Source of the DNA: Sphingomonas glaciei
GTDB taxonomy: Bacteria > Pseudomonadota > Alphaproteobacteria > Sphingomonadales > Sphingomonadaceae
Length of the DNA: 64,000 bases
Direction of reading: 5' to 3'
NCBI RefSeq assembly: GCF_023380025.1
Contig: NZ_CP097253.1
Span: forward strand, 620,001-684,000
The position numbers and the translations under genes are program-made. Positions 8,023 through 17,999 of this stretch are shown here, piece after piece (within the stretch, counting starts at the first letter, position 1; each line of letters opens with the position of its first letter). The notes beneath the pieces are model-generated. The model was not told the DNA's origin and made no database searches. It saw nothing but the letters and a program-made list of their open reading frames with translations.

Positions 8023-9156
8023 CTAGATCGAACGGGCAATCAGCTCCTTCATGATCTCGCTCGTGCCGCCGTAAATGCGGGTCACCCGGGCGTCGCGCCA
8101 CAGCCGGGCGATCGGATATTCGTTCATGTATCCGGCCCCGCCGTGAAGCTGCAGCGAGGCGTCGCAGGCCGCGAATTGCAGTTCAGAGTGGAACAGTTTG
8201 GCGCCGCTCGCCTCGGCCGGGGTCAGTTCGTGCCGCATGTGGCGCTGGATCGCCCAGTCGAGATGCGCCCACCCGACCTGCAGCCGGGTCTTGAGGTCGG
8301 CAAGGGTGAAGCGGGTATTCTGGAACTCGAACACGCTCTTGCCGAACGCCTTGCGGTCTTTGGTGAACTCGACCGCGAGGTCGAAGGCCCGCTGGGCGGC
8401 GGCCTGGCACTGCACGGCGATCGACAGGCGCTCTTGCGGTAGCTGGTTCATCAGCATCGCGAAGCCGCCATTCTCTGGCCCGAGCAGGCGGTCGGCGGGA
8501 AGCGCAACCTCGTCGAAGAAGAGTTCGGACGTGTCGTTGCCGTGGAGCCCGATCTTGTCGAAGTTGCGGCCACGGCTGAATCCCTCGTCGCCGGTTTCGA
8601 CCAGGAACAGCGAGATGCCCCGCGCACCACCCTCCTCGGTGGTGCGGGCGCAGACGATCACCAGATCCGCCGCCTGGCCGTTGGTGATGTAGGTCTTGGA
8701 GCCCGACAGCCGCCAGCCGTTGCCGGCCTTGCGGGCAAACGTCTTCATCCCCTGGAGGTCGCTTCCGGCCCCCGGCTCGGTCATCGCGATGGCGGTGATC
8801 GCCTCGCCGCTGACCATCTGGGGCAGCCACTTCTTCTTCTGCTCCTCGCTGCCATAGGCGAGGACATAGTCGGCGACGATGTCGCTCTGCAGCGACCAGC
8901 CAACCGCGCTACCGGCATAGGAGGCCTCTTCCGAGACGATCGCGTTGAAACGGAAATCGAGGCCGAGACCGCCATATTCCTCCGGCACGGTCGGGCACAG
9001 CATCCCGGCCTCGCCGGCGCGCAGCCAGGCTTCGCGCTCGACGATGCCCTCGCGCTCGTGGCGATCGGTATCGAGCGTGTCGACCACCCGCCGCACCGTG
9101 TCACGGAAGGCGTCATGCTCGCTCTCGAACAGGGTCCGGGTCGAGGTGTCCAGCAT
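8023..9156 (-). CDS. acyl-CoA dehydrogenase, long-chain (LCAD) type
   Basis: FAD enzyme that oxidises acyl-CoA to trans-2-enoyl-CoA. The N-, middle and C-terminal ACAD domains are complete over 377 residues, with AMTEPGAGSDL (124-134) and SKTYITNG (153-160) in the flavin/substrate region. The C-terminal motif reads IYGGTSEIMKELIARSI, with Gly where medium-chain enzymes have the catalytic Glu. As in long-chain and isovaleryl enzymes, the base is then expected in helix G, and LPQERL supplies Glu242 there. That points to long-chain or branched substrates. The gene lies upstream of the acyl-CoA ligase on the same strand, separated by 35 bases. Confidence 0.92.
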   Translation of the reverse strand: MLDTSTRTLFESEHDAFRDTVRRVVDTLDTDRHEREGIVEREAWLRAGEAGMLCPTVPEEYGGLGLDFRFNAIVSEEASYAGSAVGWSLQSDIVADYVLAYGSEEQKKKWLPQMVSGEAITAIAMTEPGAGSDLQGMKTFARKAGNGWRLSGSKTYITNGQAADLVIVCARTTEEGGARGISLFLVETGDEGFSRGRNFDKIGLHGNDTSELFFDEVALPADRLLGPENGGFAMLMNQLPQERLSIAVQCQAAAQRAFDLAVEFTKDRKAFGKSVFEFQNTRFTLADLKTRLQVGWAHLDWAIQRHMRHELTPAEASGAKLFHSELQFAACDASLQLHGGAGYMNEYPIARLWRDARVTRIYGGTSEIMKELIARSI

Positions 9157-9217
9157 TGCAATCTCCCTTGCGTTCGGACCAGCCTAGGCGCCAAGGCGGC
9201 AAAGGAAAGGGGTTCGA

Positions 9218-10309
9218 ATGGCCGGGGCTCTCGAAGGATTGACGATCATCGAGATGGCGGGGCTCGGGCCCGGCCCGTTCGCGGCGATGATGCTGGCCGA
9301 CCACGGGGCGAGGGTCATCCGGGTCGAGCGGCCGGGCAACCTTTCGATCCCCAATGATCCGCTTACCCGCAACCGCGAAAGCATCGCGCTCGATCTACGG
9401 CAGGACGAGGGGCGCGACCTCGTTCGCGGGCTTGCGGCCCGCGCGGATGGCTTGATCGAAGGCTATCGCCCCGGCGTCATGGAGCGGCTGGAGCTGGGGC
9501 CGGAGCGGCTGCTCGGCGATAATCCGCGGCTGATCTATGGGCGGGTGACCGGCTGGGGGCAGACGGGCCCGCTGGCGCAGGATGCCGGGCACGACATCAA
9601 CTACCTCGCGCTGACCGGCCTGCTGTCGTGCATCGGCGAGGCGGATCGACCGCCTGCGGTGCCGCTTAACCTGGTGGCGGATTATGCCGGGGGCGGCCTG
9701 ATGCTGGCGTTCGGGATGCTGGCCGGTCTGATCGCGGCGCAGCGGACGGGCGAGGGGCAGGTGATCGATGCCGCCATGACCGACGGCGCCGCGCTGACCG
9801 GCGCGATCGTCTTTGGCCTGCGCGCGGCGGGCATGTGGCGCGACGAGCGCGGGGCGAACCTGCTCGACGGGGGTGATCCCATCTATGGCTGCTACCGCTG
9901 CGCCGATGGAAAGGACTTGGCGGTCGGGGCGATCGAACCGCAGTTCCGTGCCGCCTTGTACGACGGGCTCGGCCTTGCGCCGGGCGCGGGCCGCCAAGCG
10001 ATCGCCGCGGCCTTCGCCACCCGCGGACGCGATGAGTGGATGGCGCAGTTCGACGGCAAGGACGCCTGCGTCGCGCCGGTGCTCGATCTCGGGGAGGCGC
10101 CGGAGCATCCGCATAACAGGGCGCGCGGGACCTTCATCGATGTAGACGGCGTGGTTCAGCCGCGGTCAGCCCCCCGGTTCGAGCGAACGCCTTCGCCGCC
10201 GCCGCGGCTCCCTCGCGATCCGGGATGCGATGGCGACGCCATCCTCGCCGAACTAGGACTGTCGCAGCACGAGATCGTCGAACTGCGCGATCGCGGGGTG
10301 CTGCTGTGA
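9218..10309 (+). CDS. CaiB/BaiF family enzyme, alpha-methylacyl-CoA racemase-like
   Basis: Class III CoA-transferase fold. The match is closest to alpha-methylacyl-CoA racemases: AGHDINYLALTG gives His125 and NLVADYAGGG gives Asp155, which correspond to the His126/Asp156 catalytic pair known for the mycobacterial racemase. The 363-residue length also fits. Such enzymes invert the 2-methyl centre of branched acyl-CoAs so that beta-oxidation can proceed, which suits the divergently transcribed LCAD-type dehydrogenase and acyl-CoA ligase. A CoA transferase role cannot be excluded from sequence alone. The gene ends in a GTGA overlap with the aminotransferase start. Confidence 0.85.
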   Translation: MAGALEGLTIIEMAGLGPGPFAAMMLADHGARVIRVERPGNLSIPNDPLTRNRESIALDLRQDEGRDLVRGLAARADGLIEGYRPGVMERLELGPERLLGDNPRLIYGRVTGWGQTGPLAQDAGHDINYLALTGLLSCIGEADRPPAVPLNLVADYAGGGLMLAFGMLAGLIAAQRTGEGQVIDAAMTDGAALTGAIVFGLRAAGMWRDERGANLLDGGDPIYGCYRCADGKDLAVGAIEPQFRAALYDGLGLAPGAGRQAIAAAFATRGRDEWMAQFDGKDACVAPVLDLGEAPEHPHNRARGTFIDVDGVVQPRSAPRFERTPSPPPRLPRDPGCDGDAILAELGLSQHEIVELRDRGVLL

Positions 10310-11463
10310 ACCCGCAGTTCGAGACGATGAAGGTCAGTATCTTCGAGGAGATGAGCCTCGCAGCGGCCCGCCACGGTGCTGTAAATCTCGGTCAGGGTTT
10401 CCCCGATTTCGGCTGGCCCGAGCCTCTGCTCGAAGATGCCGCACGATTAGTGCGCAAAGGCAGCAACCAGTATCCGCCCTCACGGGGCCTGCCGGTCCTT
10501 CGGGAAGCGCTGGCGGCCTTCTATGCCGAGCGCCAAGGGCTCGCGTTCAAGCCGGAGCAATTCGTCGTCACCAGCGGCGCAACCGAGGCGATTGCTGCCG
10601 TCCTGCTCGCCGCGCTAGAGCCGGGTGACGGGGCCATCGTCATCGCGCCCGCCTATGACGCCTATGCGCCGCTGATCCGCCGGTCAGGGGGGCAGGTCCA
10701 GGAAGTCGTGCTGCGGCCGCCGTCGTGGCGGATCGATCGCGCGTTGCTCGAGACGGCGGCCACCCCGTCGACACGGCTGTTGGTCGTCAACAACCCGCAC
10801 AATCCTACTGGACGCCTCCTCGACGGGCAGGAACTCGGAACGCTAGTCGACTTCGCGCGCGAGCATGACCTGCTGATCCTCAGCGACGAGGTATGGGAGG
10901 AAGTGCTGGCGCCGGGCGTGCGGTTCACCTCGCTTGCGTCGCTCGCCCCGGAACGGACGGTCAAGGTCGGCTCGGCCGGCAAGATATTCTCGCTGACCGG
11001 CTGGAAAGTCGGATGGGCGGCGGCGACCGCAGGGCTGGCCGACATCATCGCCCGCGCCCACCAGTATCTGACTTTCGCCACCCCGCCGCACCTGCAGGCC
11101 GCGGTCGCTGCCGGGCTCGGGCACCCGGAATGGCTGGACCCACCCCGCCACGGGTTCGCCCGTGCTCGCCAGCGCCTTGCCGACGGGTTGCAGGAGGCCG
11201 GCTATGTCTTGCTGCCCAGCGAAGGCACTTATTTCCAGTGCGTCGACCTGCCTGCATCCGGCATCTCGCTGGACGACCGCCACTTCGCGACGATGGCCGT
11301 CGAGCAGGCGGGCGTGGCGGTGATTCCCTTGTCGCCGTTCACCGAGGGTGAGCCGGAGCGCGGCCTGATCCGCCTCTGCTTTGCCAAGAGCGACGCGACG
11401 ATCGATGCCGGCATCGCAGCGATGGCGATGGCACGAGCGTTGGCCGGGCCGGTCAGGCCTTGA
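10306..11463 (+). CDS. PLP-dependent class I/II aminotransferase
   Basis: Fold-type I aminotransferase of 385 residues. The cofactor lysine sits in GSAGKIFSLTGWKVGW, and VNNPHNPTG and SDEVWEE are the usual PLP-contacting segments. The opening GQGFPDF and the pattern YPPSRGLPVLREAL resemble the YbdL / kynurenine-oxoglutarate aminotransferase group, which uses methionine or aromatic amino acids, but the exact substrate cannot be read from the sequence. The GTG start at 10306 overlaps the preceding stop (GTGA), giving tight coupling to the racemase-like gene. The 3' end overlaps the convergent EAL gene by 11 bases. Confidence 0.9.
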   Translation: MNPQFETMKVSIFEEMSLAAARHGAVNLGQGFPDFGWPEPLLEDAARLVRKGSNQYPPSRGLPVLREALAAFYAERQGLAFKPEQFVVTSGATEAIAAVLLAALEPGDGAIVIAPAYDAYAPLIRRSGGQVQEVVLRPPSWRIDRALLETAATPSTRLLVVNNPHNPTGRLLDGQELGTLVDFAREHDLLILSDEVWEEVLAPGVRFTSLASLAPERTVKVGSAGKIFSLTGWKVGWAAATAGLADIIARAHQYLTFATPPHLQAAVAAGLGHPEWLDPPRHGFARARQRLADGLQEAGYVLLPSEGTYFQCVDLPASGISLDDRHFATMAVEQAGVAVIPLSPFTEGEPERGLIRLCFAKSDATIDAGIAAMAMARALAGPVRP

Positions 11464-12283
11464 TCCGCTGAGGTTCTTCCTGCGGCGGGCGGATCAGCAG
11501 CTTCCACCGCCGTTTGTGGCGGCTCGCCCAGGCCACCAGCTCGCCAGCCTCAAGGGGGTGGGCGACGAGATATCCCTGGATGAGGTCGCAGCGGAGATCG
11601 CGCAGCGCGGCAAGCTGCTCCACCGTCTCGACACCCTCGGCGGTTACCTGCAGCCCCAGGCCATGGGCGAGCTCGATGACCGAGCGGACGATCACCTGGT
11701 CGTCGCGGCTGGTCGGCAGATCGGTGACGAATTGGCGATCGATCTTGATTTCGTTGAACGGCAGCTTGCGCAGCTGGATCAGGCCCGAATAGCCGGTGCC
11801 GAAATCGTCCAGTGCCAGCCCGACGCCCTTGATCCGGAACCGGGTCAGCGTGTCCATCAGGTTGATCAGCGGCTGGGTCGCCCCCTCGGTCAGTTCGAGG
11901 ACCAGCCGATCGGTCGGCACGTTTAGCGCCCGGCACATCCGCTCTACCAGGTCGGGAAAATCGAGCTGTTCGAGGCTCATCGCGGAGATGTTCACCGCCA
12001 CCGACGTGTCGAGCCCGGCGTTATTCCACACCCGCAACTGGCGCAGCGCCGTCCGCAATGCCCATTGGGTCAGGCCGTCGATCAGGCCGTGCTGCTCGGC
12101 GAGGGGCACGAAGCGGGCAGGGGAGATCACGCCCATTTCCTCGTGGGTCCAGCGCATCAGCGCCTCGACCCGGATCAGCGATCCGTCGAACGCATCGACC
12201 TTGGGCTGATAGGCGAGCCGCAGCTCGCCGTGCCTGAGCGCCCGCTCAAGCTCGTCGAGCAGCCGCACGTCATCCTTGTTCAC
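11453..12283 (-). CDS. EAL-domain cyclic-di-GMP phosphodiesterase
   Basis: A single EAL domain fills this 276-residue cytoplasmic protein. The residues known to bind metal and c-di-GMP all appear present: EAL at 40-42, the Asn in VNIS, LELTE, LDDFGTGYS, KIDR, AEGVET and IQGYLVAHPL. It is therefore predicted to be an active phosphodiesterase that lowers c-di-GMP. There is no sensory or GGDEF domain; input probably comes from the single-domain receiver protein encoded just upstream, whose stop overlaps this start (ATGA). A PilZ-domain protein is transcribed divergently nearby. Confidence 0.93.
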   Translation of the reverse strand: MNKDDVRLLDELERALRHGELRLAYQPKVDAFDGSLIRVEALMRWTHEEMGVISPARFVPLAEQHGLIDGLTQWALRTALRQLRVWNNAGLDTSVAVNISAMSLEQLDFPDLVERMCRALNVPTDRLVLELTEGATQPLINLMDTLTRFRIKGVGLALDDFGTGYSGLIQLRKLPFNEIKIDRQFVTDLPTSRDDQVIVRSVIELAHGLGLQVTAEGVETVEQLAALRDLRCDLIQGYLVAHPLEAGELVAWASRHKRRWKLLIRPPQEEPQRIKA

Positions 12284-12681
12284 CCGACTCGGCCTGAATT
12301 CAGCGACAGGAGGAGGCTCTCAAGATCATCGAGGCGGACCGGCTTTTCGAGCGGACCGACCATCTGCAAGCCCAGTTCGGTGCCGAGGCGAAAAGCGCTT
12401 TCGAGTACGCGCCTGTCGAATCCGGACACGATCAGCACCGGTCCGGTGAATTCATGCTCCGCAAGAAAACGCAGATATTCGACCCCGTCGGTGTTCGGCA
12501 TGCCGAGGTCCAGCACCACAACCTCGGGCCGGGCCTCACCGAATGCCGCGACGAAGCTTTTCTGCTCGGCGGCGATGGTCGGTTCGAATCCGGTCATCCG
12601 CGCGGCTGCAGCCATGTAATCGGCAAGCGCGGGTTCGTCGTCGATCAAAAGCAGGCGGGGCGGGTTTGGCATTAACGCCAC
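12280..12681 (-). CDS. single-domain response regulator (receiver only)
   Basis: CheY-like receiver of 133 residues with no output domain. The acidic pair is in LLIDDEP (14-15), the phospho-acceptor is Asp58 in VVVLDLGMPNTDG, the Ser in LIVSGFD is the switch residue and Lys113 lies in LEKPV. It is coupled to the EAL phosphodiesterase gene by an ATGA overlap, so it probably controls that enzyme by phosphorylation-dependent binding. No histidine kinase is encoded nearby. The start may be the ATG at 12681 or, nine bases in, at 12672. Confidence 0.9.
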   Translation of the reverse strand: MALMPNPPRLLLIDDEPALADYMAAAARMTGFEPTIAAEQKSFVAAFGEARPEVVVLDLGMPNTDGVEYLRFLAEHEFTGPVLIVSGFDRRVLESAFRLGTELGLQMVGPLEKPVRLDDLESLLLSLNSGRVG

Positions 12682-12789
12682 CCCTTCACGACTTTGCTCC
12701 GGACATGCAACCGCTTCTTAACCGTGTGTGTCGTACGACCATGTCGCTGCGCAGTTGCGTGGACGATGTCGCGAGGGAGACAGGAACGC

Positions 12790-13488
12790 GTGTTTCATAG
12801 CCTGATCCGCCGCCAGCTGAGGCGCCCGGCAGAAGCCGATGCCGCCGCATTCGACTCGACCACCGTGTCGCTGAGCCTTGCGGTCCCGCGTCCCCCCGAA
12901 CGCCGGACGGACAATCGCCTTCTCCCTACCTTGCGCGTCGCCAAGCTCGACAGCCCGGTCGGCGAGCAATTGATCCGCATCCGCAACATGTCGGCCGGTG
13001 GCCTGATGGCCGATTGCACTCGTTGCCCACCGGTCGGGACCGAGGTGAAGGTCGAGTTCAACAACCAGAAGATCCCGGCGAGCGTGGTGTGGATCCGCGA
13101 AGGGCTGATCGGCCTCAAGTTCGACCAGAGCCTAGACCTTGGCGAGTTGCTGGCCGGCCGCAAGCCGCGCCACGGCTTCCGCCCGCGTCCGCCTCGGCTC
13201 GAGGTCGGCTGCTCGGCCACGGTCAAGATCGGCAAGCTCTACTACAAGGTCGACGTCCACGACATGTCGCTGGGCGGCATGAAGGTCGGGCCGATCGACG
13301 ATTATTGCATCGGCGCCAAGGTGGTGGTCGTGGTCGAGAGCCTGCGCCCGATCAAGGGTGAGGTACGGTGGTATTCCGACCGCCGCGCCGGCATCGTGTT
13401 CGAACGCGAACTGAGCTTCGAAGAGCTCGCCGAATGGGTTGGCAAGCGGCTCGAACTGGCCAGCCTCAAGGCGTCTTACCGCCCCTGA
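12790..13488 (+). CDS. tandem PilZ-domain protein
   Basis: Two PilZ-like domains in 232 residues. The first has ERRTDNR followed by NMSAGG and ends with a [13 protein letters not shown] strand; the second has RPRPPR, DMSLGG and a [13 protein letters not shown] strand. PilZ domains bind c-di-GMP through an RxxxR and a D/NxSxxG motif; both copies keep the second motif, while the Arg motif of copy two is loose. I chose GTG at 12790, with AGGA five bases upstream; an ATG at 12766 is an alternative. The gene diverges from the receiver/EAL pair, so signal breakdown and a candidate effector are encoded side by side. Confidence 0.85.
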   Translation: MFHSLIRRQLRRPAEADAAAFDSTTVSLSLAVPRPPERRTDNRLLPTLRVAKLDSPVGEQLIRIRNMSAGGLMADCTRCPPVGTEVKVEFNNQKIPASVVWIREGLIGLKFDQSLDLGELLAGRKPRHGFRPRPPRLEVGCSATVKIGKLYYKVDVHDMSLGGMKVGPIDDYCIGAKVVVVVESLRPIKGEVRWYSDRRAGIVFERELSFEELAEWVGKRLELASLKASYRP

Positions 13489-13547
13489 CTTCTCGCAAAG
13501 CGGGCGAGTCGCTCCTACATGCGTTCCGAACCAATCGGAGTGCTTCA

Positions 13548-14087
13548 ATGAGCGAACAACAAGCCATTCTTGCCGGCGGCTGCTTCTGGTGCACGGAAGC
13601 AGTGTTCCTCGACCTCGCAGGCGTGAGCGGCGTCGAGAGCGGCTATATCGGTGGCGAGACCGTCAACCCGACCTATAAGCAGGTGTGCGGCGGCAATACC
13701 GGCCACGCCGAAGCGATCCGGGTGACCTTCGACCCCTCGGTCATATCCTATGGCGATCTCCTCGACATCTTCTTCGCGACCCATGATCCGACCCAGCTCA
13801 ACCGGCAGGGTAACGACATCGGCACTCAGTATCGCAGTGCGATCTTCCCGCTCTCGGAAGAGCAGGAGCAGACCGCCCGCGCCAAGATCGCGGCGTTGAA
13901 TGAGGAGCAAGGCGGCAAGATCGTAACTACGGTGGAGCCTGCTACGACCTGGTATCCGGCCGAGGATTATCACCAGAATTACTGGGAAACCGAAGGCCGC
14001 AGGAGCCCCTATTGCATGACGGTAATTCCGCCCAAGCTCAACAAGTTACGCAAGAGTTTTCAAAACCGTCTGAAGGCCGACGCCTAA
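13548..14087 (+). CDS. msrA: peptide methionine sulfoxide reductase MsrA
   Basis: Reduces the S-form of methionine sulfoxide in proteins and free methionine. The [10 protein letters not shown] motif places the catalytic Cys12 at the N terminus. [45 protein letters not shown] and the downstream AEDYHQNYW complete the family pattern over 179 residues. No signal peptide, so it acts in the cytoplasm. The ATG at 13548 has GGAG 7 bases upstream. A hairpin lies just past the stop. Confidence 0.96.
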   Translation: MSEQQAILAGGCFWCTEAVFLDLAGVSGVESGYIGGETVNPTYKQVCGGNTGHAEAIRVTFDPSVISYGDLLDIFFATHDPTQLNRQGNDIGTQYRSAIFPLSEEQEQTARAKIAALNEEQGGKIVTTVEPATTWYPAEDYHQNYWETEGRRSPYCMTVIPPKLNKLRKSFQNRLKADA

Positions 14088-14095
14088 ACCTTTTG

Positions 14096-14125
14096 CCCCT
14101 CTCCGCGGCCAATCGCGGGGAGGGG
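14096..14125. terminator. hairpin between convergent msrA and ZIP genes
   Basis: A 12-bp stem (CCCCTCTCCGCG with CGCGGGGAGGGG, one G-U pair) and a 6-base loop lie between two convergent stops. There is no T-run on either side, so it may be a terminator or an mRNA 3'-end barrier for both genes. Confidence 0.5.
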
Positions 14126-14128
14126 CTG

Positions 14129-14887
14129 TCAAGCCATTCGGCTGAGCCCGAAGGCGGCGAGAAAGCCGGCGACGCTGATCAGCCCGGCGAAATCATGGGC
14201 TCCTTCGAACGCCTCGGGGACCATGGTGTCGACGATCATCGCCAGGATCGCGCCGGCCGCGATCGCCTGGACGAAGGCGAGCAATTCGGGCTGGACGCCG
14301 GCGAACAGGATGTAGCCGAGCGCTGCCGAGATACCCGACACCAATGCGATCGCGCCCCAGAGCGCAAATACGCCTGCTGCGCGCTTGCCTTCGGCTTTCA
14401 TGCCGGCCGCGCTCGATAACACTTCAGGAATGTTCGACAGGAAAACGGCAATCACCGCAACCAGACCGACCGCACCGCCTTCCAGCAGGCTGACACCGAT
14501 AACGATGCTTTCAGGGATTCCGTCGAGCAAAGCGCCCAGCGCCAGTGCCGAGCTGTTGTCGGGATGCTTCTCGGCTTGCGCTGTCCGTTTCTGCTCGTGG
14601 CTGCGCTTGCGATGCCGCGCGCCGCGGCGGCTCAGCCAGTCATTTGCGAGGGTGTAGAGCAACGCTCCGGCCAGGAAGCCGCCGGCGACCGGCGGGAGGC
14701 CGCCCTCCTTCCACGCTTCGTCGACCGGCTCGAACGATAGGGCGGAGATCAGCACGCCGGCGCCGAACGCCATGAGCGCTGCCACGATCCGCTGCTTCAA
14801 CGGCACGAACCAGCCGATTAGCGCCCCCAACAGCAAGGCCGATACAGAGAGGGGGCCCCACAGGCCCGCTTGCAGCGCAATCGGCAT
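14129..14887 (-). CDS. ZIP-family divalent metal transporter
   Basis: Inner-membrane protein of 252 residues with about seven to eight hydrophobic segments and a charged loop (RRGARHRKRSHEQKR) between TM3 and TM4, as in ZIP/GufA/ZupT transporters. The TM4 and TM5 signatures are recognisable as DGIPESIVIG and SNIPEVLSSAAG. In the classic family TM4 reads HN-PEG; here the metal-binding His is replaced by Asp, and Gly by Ser, so the metal preference may differ. It converges on msrA. Zinc or iron uptake is the family role; the actual substrate is unknown. Confidence 0.75.
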   Translation of the reverse strand: MPIALQAGLWGPLSVSALLLGALIGWFVPLKQRIVAALMAFGAGVLISALSFEPVDEAWKEGGLPPVAGGFLAGALLYTLANDWLSRRGARHRKRSHEQKRTAQAEKHPDNSSALALGALLDGIPESIVIGVSLLEGGAVGLVAVIAVFLSNIPEVLSSAAGMKAEGKRAAGVFALWGAIALVSGISAALGYILFAGVQPELLAFVQAIAAGAILAMIVDTMVPEAFEGAHDFAGLISVAGFLAAFGLSRMA

Positions 14888-14965
14888 GGGGCGCTAAGGC
14901 CTGGGCGTGGCAGAGTGTTGCCTTGCCGGGCTTCCGTGCGCTGACGCCTGTGCTAAGTCCTTCGA

Positions 14966-15598
14966 ATGGCTCGACCCTGCTTCAAGCTCGAGAAGGATCA
15001 TCCCTTGCCCCTCGCCGGGGTCGACGAGGCTGGCTGCGCGCCGCTTGCGGGTCCGGTGGTGGCCGGCGCAGTGGTGCTGGACCGCGAGCGTTTTCCGCGC
15101 GGGATCGACGACAGCAAGAAGCTCAGCCTTGAGGCGCGCGAGGCACTCTATGCCAAACTGATGAAGCAGGCGCGCTGCGGCGTGGGCATCGTGTCGGTCG
15201 AGGAGATCGACGCGCTCAACATTTACTGGGCGCGGATGCTGGCGATGGCCCGCGCGGTCGAATCGCTCGGCTTCGATCCCGCTTTCGTGCTAGTCGACGG
15301 CAATCGCTGCCCCAAGTGGGAGCGTCCGTCCCGTGCGATCGTGGCGGGCGATGCCCGCTGCCGCTCGATCGCAGCCGCCTCGATCATCGCCAAGGTCACC
15401 CGCGACCGGATCATGGCCTCTCATGCGGCGGATTATCCCGGCTACGGATGGGAGCGGAATCGCGGTTATCCCACGCCCGACCACCGCCTCGCCCTGCGCG
15501 AATTGGGCCCTACGCCCCTCCATCGCCGAAGCTTCGGGTTGGTCCGCGAAGCGCTTGACGCCGCCGCCCAGGCGATGCTGGCATTTGCCGCGGAATAG
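14966..15598 (+). CDS. rnhB: ribonuclease HII
   Basis: Cleaves RNA in RNA-DNA hybrids, including single ribonucleotides in DNA. Catalytic acidic residues are visible in AGVDEAG (Asp20, Glu21), in FVLVDGN and in a downstream Asp-His region (PTPDHRLAL). Length 210 is usual. The stretch after DEAG reads CAPLAGPVVAG, whereas the family normally has RGPLAGPV; the Arg and Gly of the GRG motif, which reads the ribose at the RNA-DNA junction, are replaced by Cys and Ala. The gene is followed by a long leader and ccrM. Confidence 0.93.
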   Translation: MARPCFKLEKDHPLPLAGVDEAGCAPLAGPVVAGAVVLDRERFPRGIDDSKKLSLEAREALYAKLMKQARCGVGIVSVEEIDALNIYWARMLAMARAVESLGFDPAFVLVDGNRCPKWERPSRAIVAGDARCRSIAAASIIAKVTRDRIMASHAADYPGYGWERNRGYPTPDHRLALRELGPTPLHRRSFGLVREALDAAAQAMLAFAAE

Positions 15599-15612
15599 AT
15601 GGCGGCAGGGCT

Positions 15613-16925
<1,313 letters not shown>

Positions 16926-16928
16926 ACC

Positions 16929-17999
16929 ATGGCCCTGCGCACCATTCTCCGTCCGACGGCCTTCGTTGACGCACCCTTTGGCTATGACGGGCAGGTCGCT
17001 CGGCTGGCCGGAACCATGTGCTGGTTCTCGGCCGTCGAGTTGCTCAAAGTGGGCCATGATGGGCAGGTTTCGGCCGAACTGGTGCCGGTCGAACAGATCG
17101 AAGCCCGCCTCGATGATGACGCCATGGCGGCAGACTGGGCATCGCTGACCGCGGTGCGCCCACCTCTTCGGCTAGGCGAGCGCACCATCCGCCTCGACCA
17201 GCCGCAACTGATGGCAATCCTCAACGCCACCCCCGACAGCTTCTCAGGCGGCGGACAGGCAGCGAGTGCCGACGACGGCTTCGCGGCGGCAGAAGCGGGA
17301 GCCGCGATCCTCGACGTCGGCGGTGAAAGCACCCGGCCTGGGGCGCGCCAGGTCTGGGAAGGCGATGAGATCGAGCGGGTGCTGCCCTTGGTTCAGCGAC
17401 TGGCTGCCGGGGGCGCGGCGGTGTCGATCGACACCCGCAAGGCCGCGGTGATGGAAGCGGCGATCGGCGCCGGGGCGACCCTGGTCAATGACGTGTCGGC
17501 GCTCGGCTGGGACCAGCGCTCGGCGGAGGTGGTGGCGAAGGCCGGCGTGCCGGTGGTGCTGATGCATCACCAGGGCTCGCCCGAGACCATGCAGGAGGCT
17601 CCCTCCTACCCGCGCGGGGCATTGGTCGAGGTCTTCTTCTGGCTCGAGGACCGGATCGCCGCGGCGGTCGACGCCGGCATCGCCCGCGACCGGATCATCG
17701 TCGATCCCGGCATCGGCTTCGGCAAGAGCGTCGCCCACAATCTCGAGCTGATGAACGGCCTCACCGCCTTTCACGCGCTCGGCTGCCCGCTACTGGTCGG
17801 CGCCAGCCGCAAGCGGACCATCGGGGCCTTGCACAACGAGGCGCCAGCCGATCGGCGGCTAAGCGGAAGCGTCACGCTGGCAATCAAGGCGGCAGAGCAG
17901 GGCGCCCACCTCATCCGCGCCCATGACGTCTTCGAAAATGTGCAGGCCCTGCGCGTCTGGCGCGGCCTTCGCGATCAAGCGCTTACACCGCGTTTCTAA
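16929..17999 (+). CDS. folP: dihydropteroate synthase
   Basis: Joins 6-hydroxymethyl-dihydropterin diphosphate with p-aminobenzoate in folate synthesis; target of sulfonamides. The TIM-barrel core starts near residue 95 with LMAILNATPDSFSGGG and continues with ILDVGGESTRPGA, VSIDTRK, LVNDVSA, DPGIGFGKS and GASRKRTIG, all family motifs. About 90 residues lie before the core, longer than in E. coli FolP; their role is unknown. The gene starts 3 bases after ccrM and is likely co-transcribed with it. Confidence 0.94.
   Translation: MALRTILRPTAFVDAPFGYDGQVARLAGTMCWFSAVELLKVGHDGQVSAELVPVEQIEARLDDDAMAADWASLTAVRPPLRLGERTIRLDQPQLMAILNATPDSFSGGGQAASADDGFAAAEAGAAILDVGGESTRPGARQVWEGDEIERVLPLVQRLAAGGAAVSIDTRKAAVMEAAIGAGATLVNDVSALGWDQRSAEVVAKAGVPVVLMHHQGSPETMQEAPSYPRGALVEVFFWLEDRIAAAVDAGIARDRIIVDPGIGFGKSVAHNLELMNGLTAFHALGCPLLVGASRKRTIGALHNEAPADRRLSGSVTLAIKAAEQGAHLIRAHDVFENVQALRVWRGLRDQALTPRF

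Noticed and set aside
12590..12610. tRNA-like GGTTCGAATCC
   Set aside because: It lies inside the response regulator gene and no acceptor or anticodon stem surrounds it.
12730..12739. Palindrome GTCGTACGAC upstream of the PilZ gene
   Set aside because: A 10-base palindrome occurs too often by chance to be called an operator.
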